This document shows, in pieces, positions 21,331 through 31,570 of a DNA stretch of 64,000 nucleotides. Location of the stretch: contig NC_083509.1 of NCBI RefSeq assembly GCF_032362555.1, forward strand, positions 3,991,001-4,055,000, read 5' to 3'. A model generated the notes under the pieces. That model worked only from the letters and a program-made list of their open reading frames with translations. It was not told where the DNA came from and searched no databases. This stretch comes from Amyelois transitella. Lineage: Eukaryota > Arthropoda > Insecta > Lepidoptera > Pyralidae. The position numbers were made by a program, and so were the translations under genes. The stretch's first letter is position 1; each line of letters opens with the position of its first letter.

Positions 21331-24300
21331 TGGTGCCGTGTGGTTCCCGGCACCATTACAAAAGAATAGGACCACTCCATCTCTTTCCCACGGATGTCGT
21401 AAGAGCCGACTAAGGGATAGACTTGGGATTCCTCTTTAATGTAAATCCCTGCCAATCTAAGGTCTGCCGCGCCGATGGATGCATGGCTAGGGGCGAGCCT
21501 AGTCTCGAGCGTGCCACTTCCGCCATGGGGTTGGGCGACCCCCAGGTAATGGCTAGCCTTACCCTGGCATGCGGGGCTCTGCTGGGGCGGACAAAATTTT
21601 TCCCTAGCGTCTCGTGGGAATCGCATGGATGCAAATTTTTTGAAAGAGCACCTAGATGGCGGCGATGGTGTCCGCACCCCATCACGTCTCGTTCCCGGCG
21701 GGAGCGGTATGCGGTCTGCTGAAAGCCGCTTTGCGACGATGAATGTAAGAGGAGGAATGAAGGATAAGATTGAGGAAGTATGCCAGATGATGGATGAAAG
21801 ACGTTTGGATGTGTTGTGCGTGAATGAAACGAAGCGGAAAGGATGCGACGCGACGCAGCACGGCCCTTACACGGCGTATTGGTCTGGAATTTCCAGTACC
21901 AGCCGAGGCTGTCAAGGGGTCGGTCTAATTCTTTCTGCACGAATGGCTGAGTGCGTGAATGAGTATGAGTGTGTCAGCCCTCGTCTTCTATGGATTAGGC
22001 TGAAAGTTGGAATCACTCGGATCTTCGTTCTAGGTGTTTATGCACCTTGGGATGTGGGTTCGAGGGGTACAACATCAGCAAAAAGCGAAAACGAGGAGTT
22101 CTGGAATAGTGTAAGAGAAGTATTGAAAGTTACCAAGCCAAATGAGAAGATTATTATGTTAGGTGATTTTAATGGATGGGTGGGTGTAAAGCGTGATGGA
22201 TATGAAAAGGTGCTTGGTGCGTTTGGTGACGAAAAGGTGAATGATAATGGAAGAAGTGTATTAGAAATTTGTCTAGAGTGGGATCTTTTTGTGTCGAACT
22301 CAATGTTTCAACATAAAGAGATCCACACCTACACAAGAGTGGAAGGTATTTTAAAAAGTATGATAGACTTTGTGATTGTAGATGAAAGATTGAAGAACAA
22401 AGTGCTGGATACCCGTGCATATCGCGGTGCTGGCATTGACTCGGACCATTTACTGGTGATATCCCGGATAAGGGGTATCTTCAATCGCTGGCGGCACAGG
22501 GTAAGGGAGCAAACCAGCGCTTTGGAAAGAGTAAAAGTAGAAAATTTGCAAGATATGGATGTAGGTAAGAAGTATATTAATAGACTGAAGGATGAATTTG
22601 AAGATTTAGAGGAAATGAGCGATATTGAAGATGGATGGAAGGAATTTAAAGAAAGAATTGTGAAAGTAGCTGTTGAAGTGTGTGGTGTAAGTAGAAGAAG
22701 GAAAGGAAAAAATCACAAAAATGCGTGGATGAGTAAAGATGTGCAAGAACTTGTGCGATTAAAGAAGAAAGCATGGCTGGATTTGTTAGCAGCAAAAGCT
22801 AACTTAAGAATGCAAGAGGTTATAGATGAAGATGTGAATGAAGCACGTAAGGAATATAAGAAAATGAAAGATTTGGTTAAGAAAGCTGTGATTAGAAAGA
22901 AAGAAGAGTATAAAGAGGATTTTGATAAAAGGCTATCAGAAGACTTTCAGTCAAATCTGAAAGTATTCTGGAAATCCGTAAGGTCAGCCCGAGGAAATAC
23001 TATAACCAGAGAGCTGACTAGGATCAGATGCCAGGATGGTAGCGTTGTGAAAGGAGAAGAATGTGTACTAAAGATATGGAAGGACTATTTTGAAAGTTTA
23101 TTTGAAAAAAAGGAAGGAAATAAGAAAGATTTCTGCTATAGCGAAGAAAAAGAGAATGAGATGGAAGGCGAAATTGAAATGTTCGAAATTGTGGAAGCAC
23201 TTAAGAGTATGAAAGCGGGAAAGGCTGCTGGGTGTGATAGAGTGTCGGTCGAGATGCTTAAAGCAGGAAAAGGCGTAGTAGCTAGTCAGTTGTACTGCCT
23301 TTTCAATTTGTGTTGGAGAAGCGGCCGAGTACCAAAAGATTGGTGTAAGGCTGTTATCGTGCCACTTTACAAAGGAAAAGGGTCACAGCTGGACTGCAAA
23401 AATTATCGTGGTATAAGCCTGCTTAGCGTCGTCGGCAAATTGTATGCTAAGGTATTGATTAATAGAGTCAGGAATGAAACTGATGACAAAATATGGGATG
23501 CTCAAGCGGGATTTCGAAAGGGAATGGGATGTACTGATCAGGTCTTTTCCTTGCGGTGCATAGCCGAAAAGTTTTTGGCCAAGAGTCAAAAAGTCTATTG
23601 CACATTCGTAGATCTGGAAAAGGCCTATGACAGAGTTGAGAGGAATGAATTGTGGTCAGCACTTTCTATGCATGGGGTGAGCAGTCTCTTAATACGAGCA
23701 CTGAAATCCTTATATGAGGATTCGAGTGCTTGTGTCAGGATAAACGGAGCGCACACTGAGTGGTTTAAGATTGAGAAAGGCGTTAGGCAAGGATGTGTTG
23801 CGTCACCGTGGCTGTTCAACCTATTTATGGATAGCTGTTTGACAGATTTGAAAGAGTCTAAAAGTGGATTAAGGATAAATGAGTTACTCGTCAAATGTCT
23901 GCTCTATGCCGACGATCAGGTTATACTGGCGTCATCAGCGGAGGAGTTACAGGAGATGGTAAACTGTATGCATGAAGCTTTAAAAGAGAAAGGAATGAAA
24001 GTGAACGTAAGTAAAACTAAAACACTGGTTTTTGAAATGGAGAAAGAAATGACAGCATGTAATATTTTGATTGGAGGAGAAAAAGTGGAGCAAGTGAAAG
24101 AGTTTGTATATCTAGGATCAAAGTTTACATCAGATGGCAAGTATGATAGTGATATTGAAAGGAGAGTGAACGCGGGGAACATGGTGAATGGAGCTTTGCA
24201 TGCCTTTATGAGCAGTCAGAAACTATCCAAAAAGGCTCGACTGGCTGTGCACAGGGGCGTGTTGGTCCCGACATTAATGTATGGGAGTGAAAGTTGGGTA

Positions 24301-24768
24301 TGGCAAAAGAAGCATGAAAGCAGAATAAATGCAGTGGAAATGAGAGCGTTAAGGAGTATGATGGGTGTGAAATTGAGTGACAGGATAAGGAACAGCGTGA
24401 TAAGGGAATGTTGTGATGTGAAAGAAGATGTAGTTACAGGAATAGAAAAGGGTATGTTAAGATGGTTCGGTCATGTGGAGAGGATGACTGAAAGCAGGTT
24501 AACTAAGCAGATATACAAGGAGAGTGTGGAGGGAAAGGTCGGAGTGGGAAGACCTAGACGAACGTATCTTGATCAAATTAAGGACGTCCTGGTAAAGGGT
24601 CAGGTCAAAAGTACCCGAAACCGCCGAGCTTGTATGAAGAGAGTTATGAATGTGGACGAAGCGAAAGAAGTATGCAGAGATCGTGGCAAGTGGAAAGAGG
24701 TAGTCTCTGCCTACCCCTCCGGGAAAGAGGCGTGATTTTATGTATGTATGTATGTATGTATGTGTTAT
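21331..24768 (+). mobile_element. RTE-like LINE, near full length, (TGTA)n tail
   Basis: The element begins with TGGTGCCGTGTGGTTCCCGG and a block (21331-21440) nearly identical to the head of the local SINEs. It then has a 5' region, a single long ORF (21625-24735) and a short tail of TGTA repeats (about 24740-24764) instead of poly(A), all typical of RTE-clade LINEs. A 7-bp GTGTTAT occurs just upstream (21309 and 21321) and after the tail (about 24761), a possible target duplication. It lies between LITAF-A and LITAF-B in the same orientation. Confidence 0.88.
21625..24735 (+). CDS. RTE-type endonuclease / reverse transcriptase, 1036 aa
   Basis: A single open frame with no internal stop. 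The N-terminal APE-like endonuclease is at about 37-280: N40 (MNVRGG), E68 (NETK), D181/N183 (GDFNG) and S273-D274-H275 (SDHLLV) match the conserved catalytic and metal-binding positions. A charged, coiled-coil-like linker spans about 300-480. The reverse transcriptase is at about 530-830: YRGISLLS, QAGFRKG, FVDLEKAYD with D663, GVRQGC from 719, and the YADD box at 761-764 carrying the catalytic aspartates. The C-terminal region has YGSESW, a GRPRRTYLDQ motif and a final cysteine/arginine-rich part. No RNase H is seen. It makes the nick and copies RNA by target-primed reverse transcription. Length fits the RTE clade, and intact key residues suggest a young, possibly active copy. An internal start at residue 39 is possible. 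Proteins like this are often mislabelled craniofacial development protein 2. Confidence 0.92.
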   Translation: MDANFLKEHLDGGDGVRTPSRLVPGGSGMRSAESRFATMNVRGGMKDKIEEVCQMMDERRLDVLCVNETKRKGCDATQHGPYTAYWSGISSTSRGCQGVGLILSARMAECVNEYECVSPRLLWIRLKVGITRIFVLGVYAPWDVGSRGTTSAKSENEEFWNSVREVLKVTKPNEKIIMLGDFNGWVGVKRDGYEKVLGAFGDEKVNDNGRSVLEICLEWDLFVSNSMFQHKEIHTYTRVEGILKSMIDFVIVDERLKNKVLDTRAYRGAGIDSDHLLVISRIRGIFNRWRHRVREQTSALERVKVENLQDMDVGKKYINRLKDEFEDLEEMSDIEDGWKEFKERIVKVAVEVCGVSRRRKGKNHKNAWMSKDVQELVRLKKKAWLDLLAAKANLRMQEVIDEDVNEARKEYKKMKDLVKKAVIRKKEEYKEDFDKRLSEDFQSNLKVFWKSVRSARGNTITRELTRIRCQDGSVVKGEECVLKIWKDYFESLFEKKEGNKKDFCYSEEKENEMEGEIEMFEIVEALKSMKAGKAAGCDRVSVEMLKAGKGVVASQLYCLFNLCWRSGRVPKDWCKAVIVPLYKGKGSQLDCKNYRGISLLSVVGKLYAKVLINRVRNETDDKIWDAQAGFRKGMGCTDQVFSLRCIAEKFLAKSQKVYCTFVDLEKAYDRVERNELWSALSMHGVSSLLIRALKSLYEDSSACVRINGAHTEWFKIEKGVRQGCVASPWLFNLFMDSCLTDLKESKSGLRINELLVKCLLYADDQVILASSAEELQEMVNCMHEALKEKGMKVNVSKTKTLVFEMEKEMTACNILIGGEKVEQVKEFVYLGSKFTSDGKYDSDIERRVNAGNMVNGALHAFMSSQKLSKKARLAVHRGVLVPTLMYGSESWVWQKKHESRINAVEMRALRSMMGVKLSDRIRNSVIRECCDVKEDVVTGIEKGMLRWFGHVERMTESRLTKQIYKESVEGKVGVGRPRRTYLDQIKDVLVKGQVKSTRNRRACMKRVMNVDEAKEVCRDRGKWKEVVSAYPSGKEA

Positions 24769-25900
24769 TATAGAACCTTTTTAATTTCAAACACTAGTTC
24801 TACCTACCATACCACCAGATATTTCTACGTATCTTGTTGTGACTAATTTACTCTTTATTACATACTTACCATACGTGACAGAAATGTGACATGGTCTGAA
24901 AATGTAAGCAAAGTGTAAAATTTATTAATATAGAGTGTGTACCACCAAGTATTTTTGAATTAAAATAGTAAATATATATATATATAATATTATACATCAG
25001 ATATGTTAAGATACAAGTATACTAGGGGTATTAACCTCGAGGACGCCTTCTTTAGCTGTGTGTTAGGGATATATAAGCTCTTAGTATACACTTATATTAT
25101 CAAGGCTAAACTATACTGTCTGTGGTCTGGTCTGGACTGGCGACGTCTGACATTGAAGGGATATAGCTATGCAGGAGTGTATAAGTTGGCTAAATTACTG
25201 TATAGAATGAAGGACCGATTGCTGTAGTCAAATATTTTAGTCATTTGCCATTTGAAATTAAACGTGAAAACCTTAACGCAGAAAATACCAACACCAAAGA
25301 AAATGCCGAACAAGTACGAGTTTGACTCGCGCGCGATTCGGTGTCATAATATTTTGATAATAAAAAAAAAATGTCATTTAGGAGACCATACCCTTGCAAA
25401 GTAAAGTTTCATTTTAGTTCATGAAAATGTAACTATACTGAAATGAATGAAAAAGTTTTTTGATCAACATTTTTTTTAATTGTGACATTTTCCCTGGCGT
25501 GCGAAACTTTTTTTATGTGTGCGAATTTAAAAAGGACAAAGAAAATGGCGGAGTCTTTGTCTTATTACTTGATGTTTTTAAATCTGAATTGAAACATATT
25601 TCGCGATCAAGAAAACAATAAAGAAAGCTAAAAATATCGACCACGCCATCAATTGAGAACTGGGAATACCCGCGACCGGTTCTACAGTAACAGGAAAAAG
25701 TTTGCACCGCTGTGCATAAAACTATCCACTTATATTCGTGCATGAGGTCACCATTCGCAAAAAGATTGAATCCGCGCGACGTGGCCGCAACTTGTTTGCT
25801 CTAAATTGTGTAAATTTAGAGTGATTTTTAATTTAGAAAAGTATTTATTAGCTATTTAGTGTAATTTTACGACAGAAAAAGCAAAAGTGAAGTTAAAAAT
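24769..25900. other. Intergenic and LITAF-B 5' flank
   Basis: No supported gene in 24769-25740; the 74-codon frame at 25003-25227 has no recognised domain. The last 150 bp before 25901 probably hold the LITAF-B transcription start and 5' UTR, but I see no clear TATA box. Confidence 0.4.
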
Positions 25901-25946
25901 ATGAATGTTTCTAAGGTAGACAACGAAGAGTCGTCGAGTTCACTGC
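25901..25946 (+). CDS. LITAF-B coding exon 1
   Basis: Encodes 15 residues beginning MNVSKVDNEE, then one base of the next codon and a consensus GTAAGT donor at 25947. Phase 1, as in LITAF-A exon 1. Confidence 0.75.
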
Positions 25947-28900
25947 GTAAGTAATGCTTTCTTTTTGGGCGTTGTTTCACTCTGTTATTAGTTTATTAAG
26001 TACTTATTTAAAATTAATCCTGCATTCAGTTTACTAAATATGAAGAATTAAATTAACAGATCAGTGATTATCATCAATTAATTGCAGTTATCTGTTACCT
26101 GATTACTAAATTTATCTGGAATACATCTACGTTGTAATTGTAACACAAATAAAAATGTTGTTCAGATATTGAAAAACCTTGTTAGTTATGGAGATTAGTC
26201 TGTAATTCACTAAGTAAGTTGGTATATCTGTTTGTGTTTACATAAACATATAGGACATTATTAGTGGATGATCACCAACAACATCATGCCATATTAATGA
26301 TGTCCATAGAAATCGGACTAATGTGAGAATAGAAATGTTTTATTGTATTCCGAACTATTGTTAGTGTTGCCATGTGGTTCTGCATTCTCAATGCTTGATT
26401 TTTATATAGGTACTTAATGTTCTTACGGTGAGGGAAAACATTGTGAGGAAACCTGCACATTCAGACAGGATGGGTAACCATGATCCAATATGAGGTAGGT
26501 ATCCCTGCAAAGATTGTGGAGGTCAGATGGGAGTTGCTTCGTGTCCAAGATCTTTGATTAAGGTGGTACGCCGGGTTCCTCTGCCGAGTGGTGAGGATGT
26601 AACCGGAACTTTAGCCAGGAGACAGAAGACTTACTCAGATTTTGATATAAAACTCAGTGTCTGCAAAAGACATCATATTTATTCATGATACGAAAAATAT
26701 ATGCCAATTTTCCCAACGGAGCGTTACCTTCCTGGCATCCATTTTGGGGTTTGTGATATGGTAAGATGTTGATTTTGTCCTTAAGCCGCTTACTGCGAAT
26801 ACGATCCATCTACCCTCAGGAAGACATTAATTGGTCCTATCTTACTATGATGAATACGAGTATTAAACAGCTATATACAATGAAAATCTGGAAAAATAGA
26901 AAGAAGTGTGAAAAGGTCGTGGCCATTGCAAAGAAGTTGCAGATATTATGTATGTTGTAAACAATCAGAGTTAAATAGTACACGATTAATTTGATATTAT
27001 ATAATTTCAGAAATTAAATTATTATGTTTTACATACTTAGAGCCTTCTGATCTGGCTCTGTCTATCCAGTAAGTGATTAAGACGTGACATGTGTATATGT
27101 TTCCAGTAAATGCGGATTATCCTGGTTACCCCTCGTTGCCTCCGCCGTACTCCCCGCCAGAAAAAAAATCTGGAATACCACCTAATGAGGGAGATGGCAA
27201 CACCAGCTCTTTCTACAGACCGGAAGATTCAGGAGCTGAAATAAATCGTAGTAATTGTAATGTGGTAAGTGAACATATTTTTTAATCTATCGTCATAGCA
27301 ATTTGTCACTATCGGAATCTCCATTCCATCATCAAGATAAATATGAACGTGGCCTTTTAGCCTTTTCGAGACTGGTGTCTCTGTAGGTAGAGACACGTCT
27401 TAATCAGGGCCTACCCCGCAAGGGATAAAGACGTGATATAATTATATCTTTGGCAATCAATTCCACCAGCTCGTCACTTTATGTTACTCTTGACCTGACC
27501 TTACACAGGAACGTCCCTGATTTAATCAAAGTACGTTGAAAATATTGATGAACATTAATGCAGTAGAAGTATTGCGGGATCGTGCAATTAAAGTGCATTT
27601 TGTAACGTTTAAAAGTATGTTTAGGGGATTAACTATTATCGTAAAATATCAGAAGTAGGCCACAGTAATACTTAACTAAAGTAAAACCTAGTGCACATGG
27701 AACGTTATGTCAACATACTGGTTTTACCAATTGTTTATCTGTAAATAAATTAAACGTATCATTTTCATGTTACAACTCGCCTATAAATGTGATATCAGTA
27801 ACGTATCGAATTACTGATGTATATGCACATTTTTAATTAGGTACTTAGCCAAGCAGTATTCGATGAATGGAAAATACACTCACAATAGGCGACTTAGTTT
27901 TAAGAGTTTTATTTCTTTTTTACAACATGTAAATTACACGCATATTGGTTTGATGGACCAAGTATTCCCGCATATATTTCAACTGGCTGATGCTCACGAC
28001 TTTGTTCGCCTCTCTGAACAATTTTTGTTGTTGCATGTCTATGTTTCCTAAAGATATAGCTTCAACTAGATCTTTTTTGTTCTCCATTAAGTGTTTCACA
28101 ATAAAAAAAAACATTTCATGCCTGTACATTGCTAGACCTAATAGCATTGTTATATACAAAAAAAGTTTTAGGTATTCAAAATCTGTCTAGTAGTTTCGGA
28201 GATCAGTGTGTACAAACAAACAGGCAAACTGGATTATTTTTTTAAATCTTACTCTACGACTGCTTCTTCATCGCCTAATTTTGTTTTTACGAAAAGATAT
28301 TGAATATACCGTAATTTCATTTTTATTATTTTATTATAAGTATTGATTCAGGACCTTCGATTACTAACATAACCCGTTAACCAAGTCGTGTTTCATAAGT
28401 TATTTTAATATATATATAATAAGTAGTCTAAACTAGTTTTCTTTTTAGGTGATCGTGAGCGCTATGCCTCCAGTTGGACCAAAATCGACGAAGTTAACTT
28501 GTCCGTCGTGTAAGGCGACCGTGTCAAGCAAAGTCAGCTTCAAGCCAACAACGAAAACTCATCTGATCGCATTGCTTCTATGTTGTTGCTTGTATGTAAA
28601 AGACATCGTTATATTGATAAGTAACACCCCCATATATAGCATAATAATATGTCACCTATAGGTTACCTAAGATACCTTTTTGGAGGTGAAAGAATTTTCA
28701 TTGCCTTGTGTCCTGATTCCCGGCATAATATAAAAAGAATAAGACTTCAGCTCTTTCCCATAGATGTTGTAAAAGGCGACTAAGGAATAGGCTTATACAC
28801 TTTGGATTCTTCATTTTGGCGATGGGCCAGCCACCTGTCACTATTTGAATCTTAAATCTATCGTTAAGCCTAACAGCTGAAAGTAGCCTGTCAGTCTTTC

Positions 28901-29563
28901 AGGACTAGCTCTGACTACCCCGCAAGGGATATAGACGTGATTATATGAATGAATGAAACAATGAACTGTTTAGTATTTCTGAAGATTAGCCCTTATAAAC
29001 AAACACTCAGTTACAAACATTAACTCTTTATTAAATTGGTTTGATTGATATTATTCCAATATCTTTGATTGGTATAGATATTGCGGGGATTCCCTGACAT
29101 TCCTTTTTAACCAAATTTCAGCAAAAACGTTAGTCACATTTTTCTTTTACGCACAGAAGTAAGATAGTTTGTTTGTAAATATTTAATGAAATATAACTAA
29201 GAATATAATTAAGAATGTAATAAATAATATCCATGTATTATTGCATTCTTAATTTTGCTTAATATCCAAGTTAACAAATAGGTAATAAAAGTTATTGTAC
29301 TGAATATAGACAAATAGCTTTCCAGGTTGTGTGTGTGCCTGACAAAAAATATAGAAAATTGATCAGAGAATCTTTATCTATTGCTTGAGTATATTCTAGA
29401 TTTGATGCTGAGTACGATAAGATGTCAGCCAAAAGGTATTATTTTTTATTTTATTTTCAGGTGCTGGCCATGTGTCTGCGTACCATACTGCGTTAATTCC
29501 TGTCGGAATGCGAATCACTATTGCCCCAATTGTAAAGCTTTTTTGGGAACTTATCAAAGTTAA
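25901..29563 (+). CDS. LITAF-domain protein B, 4 coding exons, 149 aa
   Basis: Spliced CDS 25901-25946, 27107-27264, 28449-28591 and 29461-29563 (450 nt, in frame). The start is ATG 25901, with A at -3. The N-terminus has an acidic/serine run (NEESSSS), then PPPY at 27-30 (PPxY, WW-domain binding) and a polar linker to about residue 70. The LITAF domain is at 74-149: PPVGPK, CPSC (86-89), PTTKTH, hydrophobic LIALLLCCCLCWPCVCVPYC (about 107-126), then HYC and CPNC (137-140), ending LGTYQS. The function expected from the family is zinc-stabilised monotopic membrane binding on endosomes and lysosomes, with recruitment of ubiquitin-ligase or ESCRT partners. It is closest to LITAF-C in the C-terminal half. 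Exon 3 could also run a few bases further (TTGTAT|GTAAAA), but only the donor GTATGT after TT keeps the frame and matches the paralogs. The middle linker exon has the least family support. Confidence 0.9.
26415..26625 (+). repeat. Dispersed family B copy in LITAF-B intron 1
   Basis: TTCTTACGGTGAGGGAAAAC, TGAGGAAACCTGCACATTCA, GTAACCATGATCCAATATG, GGTCAGATGGGAGTTGCTTC, GGTTCCTCTGCCGAGTGG and GATGTAACCGG. This well-preserved copy gives the order of modules in the family. Confidence 0.8.
27107..27264 (+). CDS. LITAF-B coding exon 2
   Basis: The acceptor is TTTCCAG ending at 27106 and the donor GTAAGT at 27265, in phase 0. It encodes the PPPY motif and a polar linker ending RSNCNV. In LITAF-A this part is joined to the next exon without an intron. 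Confidence 0.85.
27298..27440 (+). repeat. RTE-derived SINE fragment in LITAF-B intron 2
   Basis: GCAATTTGTCACTATCGGAA, CCATTCCATCATCAAG, CGTGGCCTTTTAGCCTTTTC and CCTACCCCGCAAGGGATAAA followed by GACGTGATATAATTAT. The 5' half is missing. Confidence 0.75.
28449..28591 (+). CDS. LITAF-B coding exon 3
   Basis: The acceptor is CTTTTTAG ending at 28448 and the donor GTATGT at 28592, in phase 2. It encodes the first half of the LITAF domain (PVGPKS...CPSC...PTTKTH). It aligns residue by residue with LITAF-C 39970-40109. Confidence 0.92.
28702..28960 (+). repeat. RTE-derived SINE, nearly full length, in LITAF-B intron 3
   Basis: From the diverged head (CCTTGTGTCCTGATTCCCGG) through AAAAGAATAAGACTTCAGC, GGCGATGGGCCAGCCACC and TTCAGGACTAGCTCTGACT to CCGCAAGGGATATAGACGTG and a TGAATGAATG tail. 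Sense to the gene. Confidence 0.85.
29085..29094 (+). promoter_or_regulatory. Perfect Rel/NF-kB-type site in LITAF-B intron 3
   Basis: GGGGATTCCC is a perfect palindromic kappa-B consensus (GGGRNNYYCC class). Insect Dorsal, Dif and Relish bind such sites, and LITAF genes are commonly immune-responsive. A single 10-mer may be chance, so function is an inference. Confidence 0.3.
29461..29563 (+). CDS. LITAF-B coding exon 4
   Basis: The acceptor is TATTTTCAG ending at 29460. It is 103 nt and ends TAA. It encodes CWPCVCVPYC, HYCPNC and the C-terminus LGTYQS. Confidence 0.93.
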
Positions 29564-29695
29564 TTGTTACGTCAACAAAATTCAGAAACGTATACGTTTT
29601 AATTACGATATTTGAGAAAAGCTTATCTTTTTATACTTACTTGTATATCAAAGTAATCGAATTAAAAATTGTTTGCATTTATTATTAACATAGTT

Positions 29696-29800
29696 AAGCG
29701 AAAGAAGAATGCAGGGTTCGTAGCATGGCAAATGGAGACAAGTCTTTAGTAGGTACTTGTCTATTCCTTTAGAAAAGAGGAATGATTTTATGTATGTAAG
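29696..29800 (+). repeat. RTE LINE 3'-end fragment downstream of LITAF-B
   Basis: AAGCGAAAGAAGAATGCAGG, GTTCGTAGCATGGCAAATGG and AAAAGAGGAATGATTTTATG with TATGTAAG match the last 100 bp of the LINE ORF and tail at 24658-24750. It is heavily 5'-truncated and diverged. Confidence 0.75.
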
Positions 29801-29821
29801 ATGTTTAGTTAAGTTTTCGTC

Positions 29822-29827
29822 AATAAA
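29822..29827 (+). other. Probable LITAF-B polyadenylation signal
   Basis: AATAAA 259 bp after the stop, the first perfect copy I see after it, lying just downstream of an RTE tail fragment, which would therefore be inside the 3' UTR. Confidence 0.4.
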
Positions 29828-30334
29828 ATTTTATAGATTTATAAAAGGTATATACTATCTTATCAATTCGTTGAGTAAATTTTATATGACGTATTTTAGA
29901 TTCATTATAATAAAATAAATTTAATATTCTCGAAATTGTCTTTTATTTAATATACTTTATTTTCTTGAATAGTAAGTTGTGTGGTTTCTGTGAAACAAGA
30001 CCATCCCAAGTTTTTATTTATTACCTTATAAACAATTTAGGCAAGTATACTAAAGCGAATTCTTTACTGATTTAGTACTTAATAAAATGGAGAAAAATAA
30101 AACTGTGCTTGCCAACTGTAGTAAAGAACTAAATTAATAAATTAGAAAATGACAAAGAGAAATTATTTTCTTTTTAGATCTGTCAAGGCCAAGTTGCTAA
30201 TAATATTTTTTTTTCAGTTTTTTCAAACGTTATCCATGACTAATAAAAGAAATAATGACAATATCCAAATTTTGTAAATGCTAATTTTTTTTGCCATTAC
30301 GCACATATCCATCATGTTTTACTATTATTGATAT
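29828..30334. other. Intergenic, nothing recognised
   Basis: AT-rich sequence without a recognisable gene or repeat. Confidence 0.5.
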
Positions 30335-30346
30335 GCAAAAAAAGTT

Positions 30347-30606
30347 ACATACATACATACATATAATCACGTCTATATCCCTTGCGGGGTAGACAGAGCC
30401 AACAGTCTTGAAAAGACTGATAGGCCACATTCAGCTGTTTGGCTAAATGATAGAATTGAGATTCAAATAGTGACGGGTTGCTAGCCCATCGCCTAAAAGA
30501 AGAATCCCAAGTTTATAAGCCTATCCCTTAGTCGCCTTTTACGACATCCATGGGAACGAGATGGAGTGGTCCTATTCTTTTTTGTATTGGTGCCGGGTAC
30601 CACACG
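30347..30606 (-). repeat. RTE-derived SINE, full length, 12-bp target duplication
   Basis: A complete copy, reverse orientation: (TACA)n tail at the left, then ATCACGTCTATATCCC, TAGACAGAGCCAACAGTC, GTTGCTAGCCCATCGCC, CGACATCCATGGGAACGAG and GTGCCGGGTACCACACGG at the right. It is flanked by exact GCAAAAAAAGTT repeats at 30335-30346 and 30607-30618. It serves as the reference copy for this family here. Confidence 0.93.
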
Positions 30607-30618
30607 GCAAAAAAAGTT

Positions 30619-31329
30619 GTTTTTTATAATTTACAAAAAATCTAATGAGTTAATAAAACTGAATTACTATATTAAACTATGTAATTATGTTCGTAAATCA
30701 CGTTATCTATTCGTTGGAACCTAACTTTTGCGATAACTTCTTACCCTTCCTTATTTGATGTTAACATCAATATAACAACATAAATATAACATATACATTT
30801 CATCGGAATCAGTGGTTGTTGTAATATACTAACGAGTGCGAAGTGATACGAAGCGCATTTTCCTGATCATTTTCCTTATATATTTATTATTCAGAATATG
30901 ACTGGCCTGACGCTTTTACTTATAAAACTATACTCAAAAAACAACTAGGTGTATTTCATATGCTTTTTCTCGAATATAATATGTTGTATAAATAATATTT
31001 AGATTTACAGAAAATGTCTGTAAAATTGTTTATTACTTAAGATTAGATACCAAATTTATGTTTACATGAATCAGTATCAAAAAATAGGCTAATAATACGA
31101 ATGCCATCTTATCTTACACACTTACTTGATATTTTTCCCATATGATTAACTGGAAATAACTATATTTTGTCGGTTAAAAAAAAGATAAGGAGAAATCAGG
31201 ATCTATTATGGTATTTACGAACTTTAATAAGGCTCAAGTCTTAATCTTCTCTGATGCTCTATTTTTGGTTCCGATATGGTTCTGATTCCTTCTTCCTCCT
31301 AGTCCTACTCCTTTAGTCCGGTTTAATTC
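30619..31329. other. Intergenic, nothing recognised
   Basis: No supported gene or clear repeat. Confidence 0.5.
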
Positions 31330-31570
31330 TGACTTTGGATCCTGGACTTAGATTTTCACACGAAGCGACTCCCATCTGTCCGCCGCAACCTTTGCAGGGG
31401 AACCTAATCCGTATTGGATCGGTCATGGTTACACATATCCAGTTGCCTGAATGTGCAGATTTCCTCACGATGTTTTTCCACCAAGTAAAAGCATCGGTTA
31501 GTATTCAAACTAATGGACAAAACTTGTGGGACATTACGATATTTTTGGGTAGAAACGTAAGGCATCAATT
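31330..31570 (-). repeat. Dispersed family B copy
   Basis: TTTTCACACGAAGCGACTCCC, CAACCTTTGCAGGGGAACC, GGTCATGGTTACACATATCC, AGTTGCCTGAATGTGCAG and GTAAAAGCATCGGTTAG. The 96-codon frame at 31335-31625 is translated repeat, not a gene. Confidence 0.8.

Noticed and set aside
21312..24182. Minus-strand and alternative-frame ORFs inside the LINE
   Set aside because: Shadows of the 1036-codon RTE frame.
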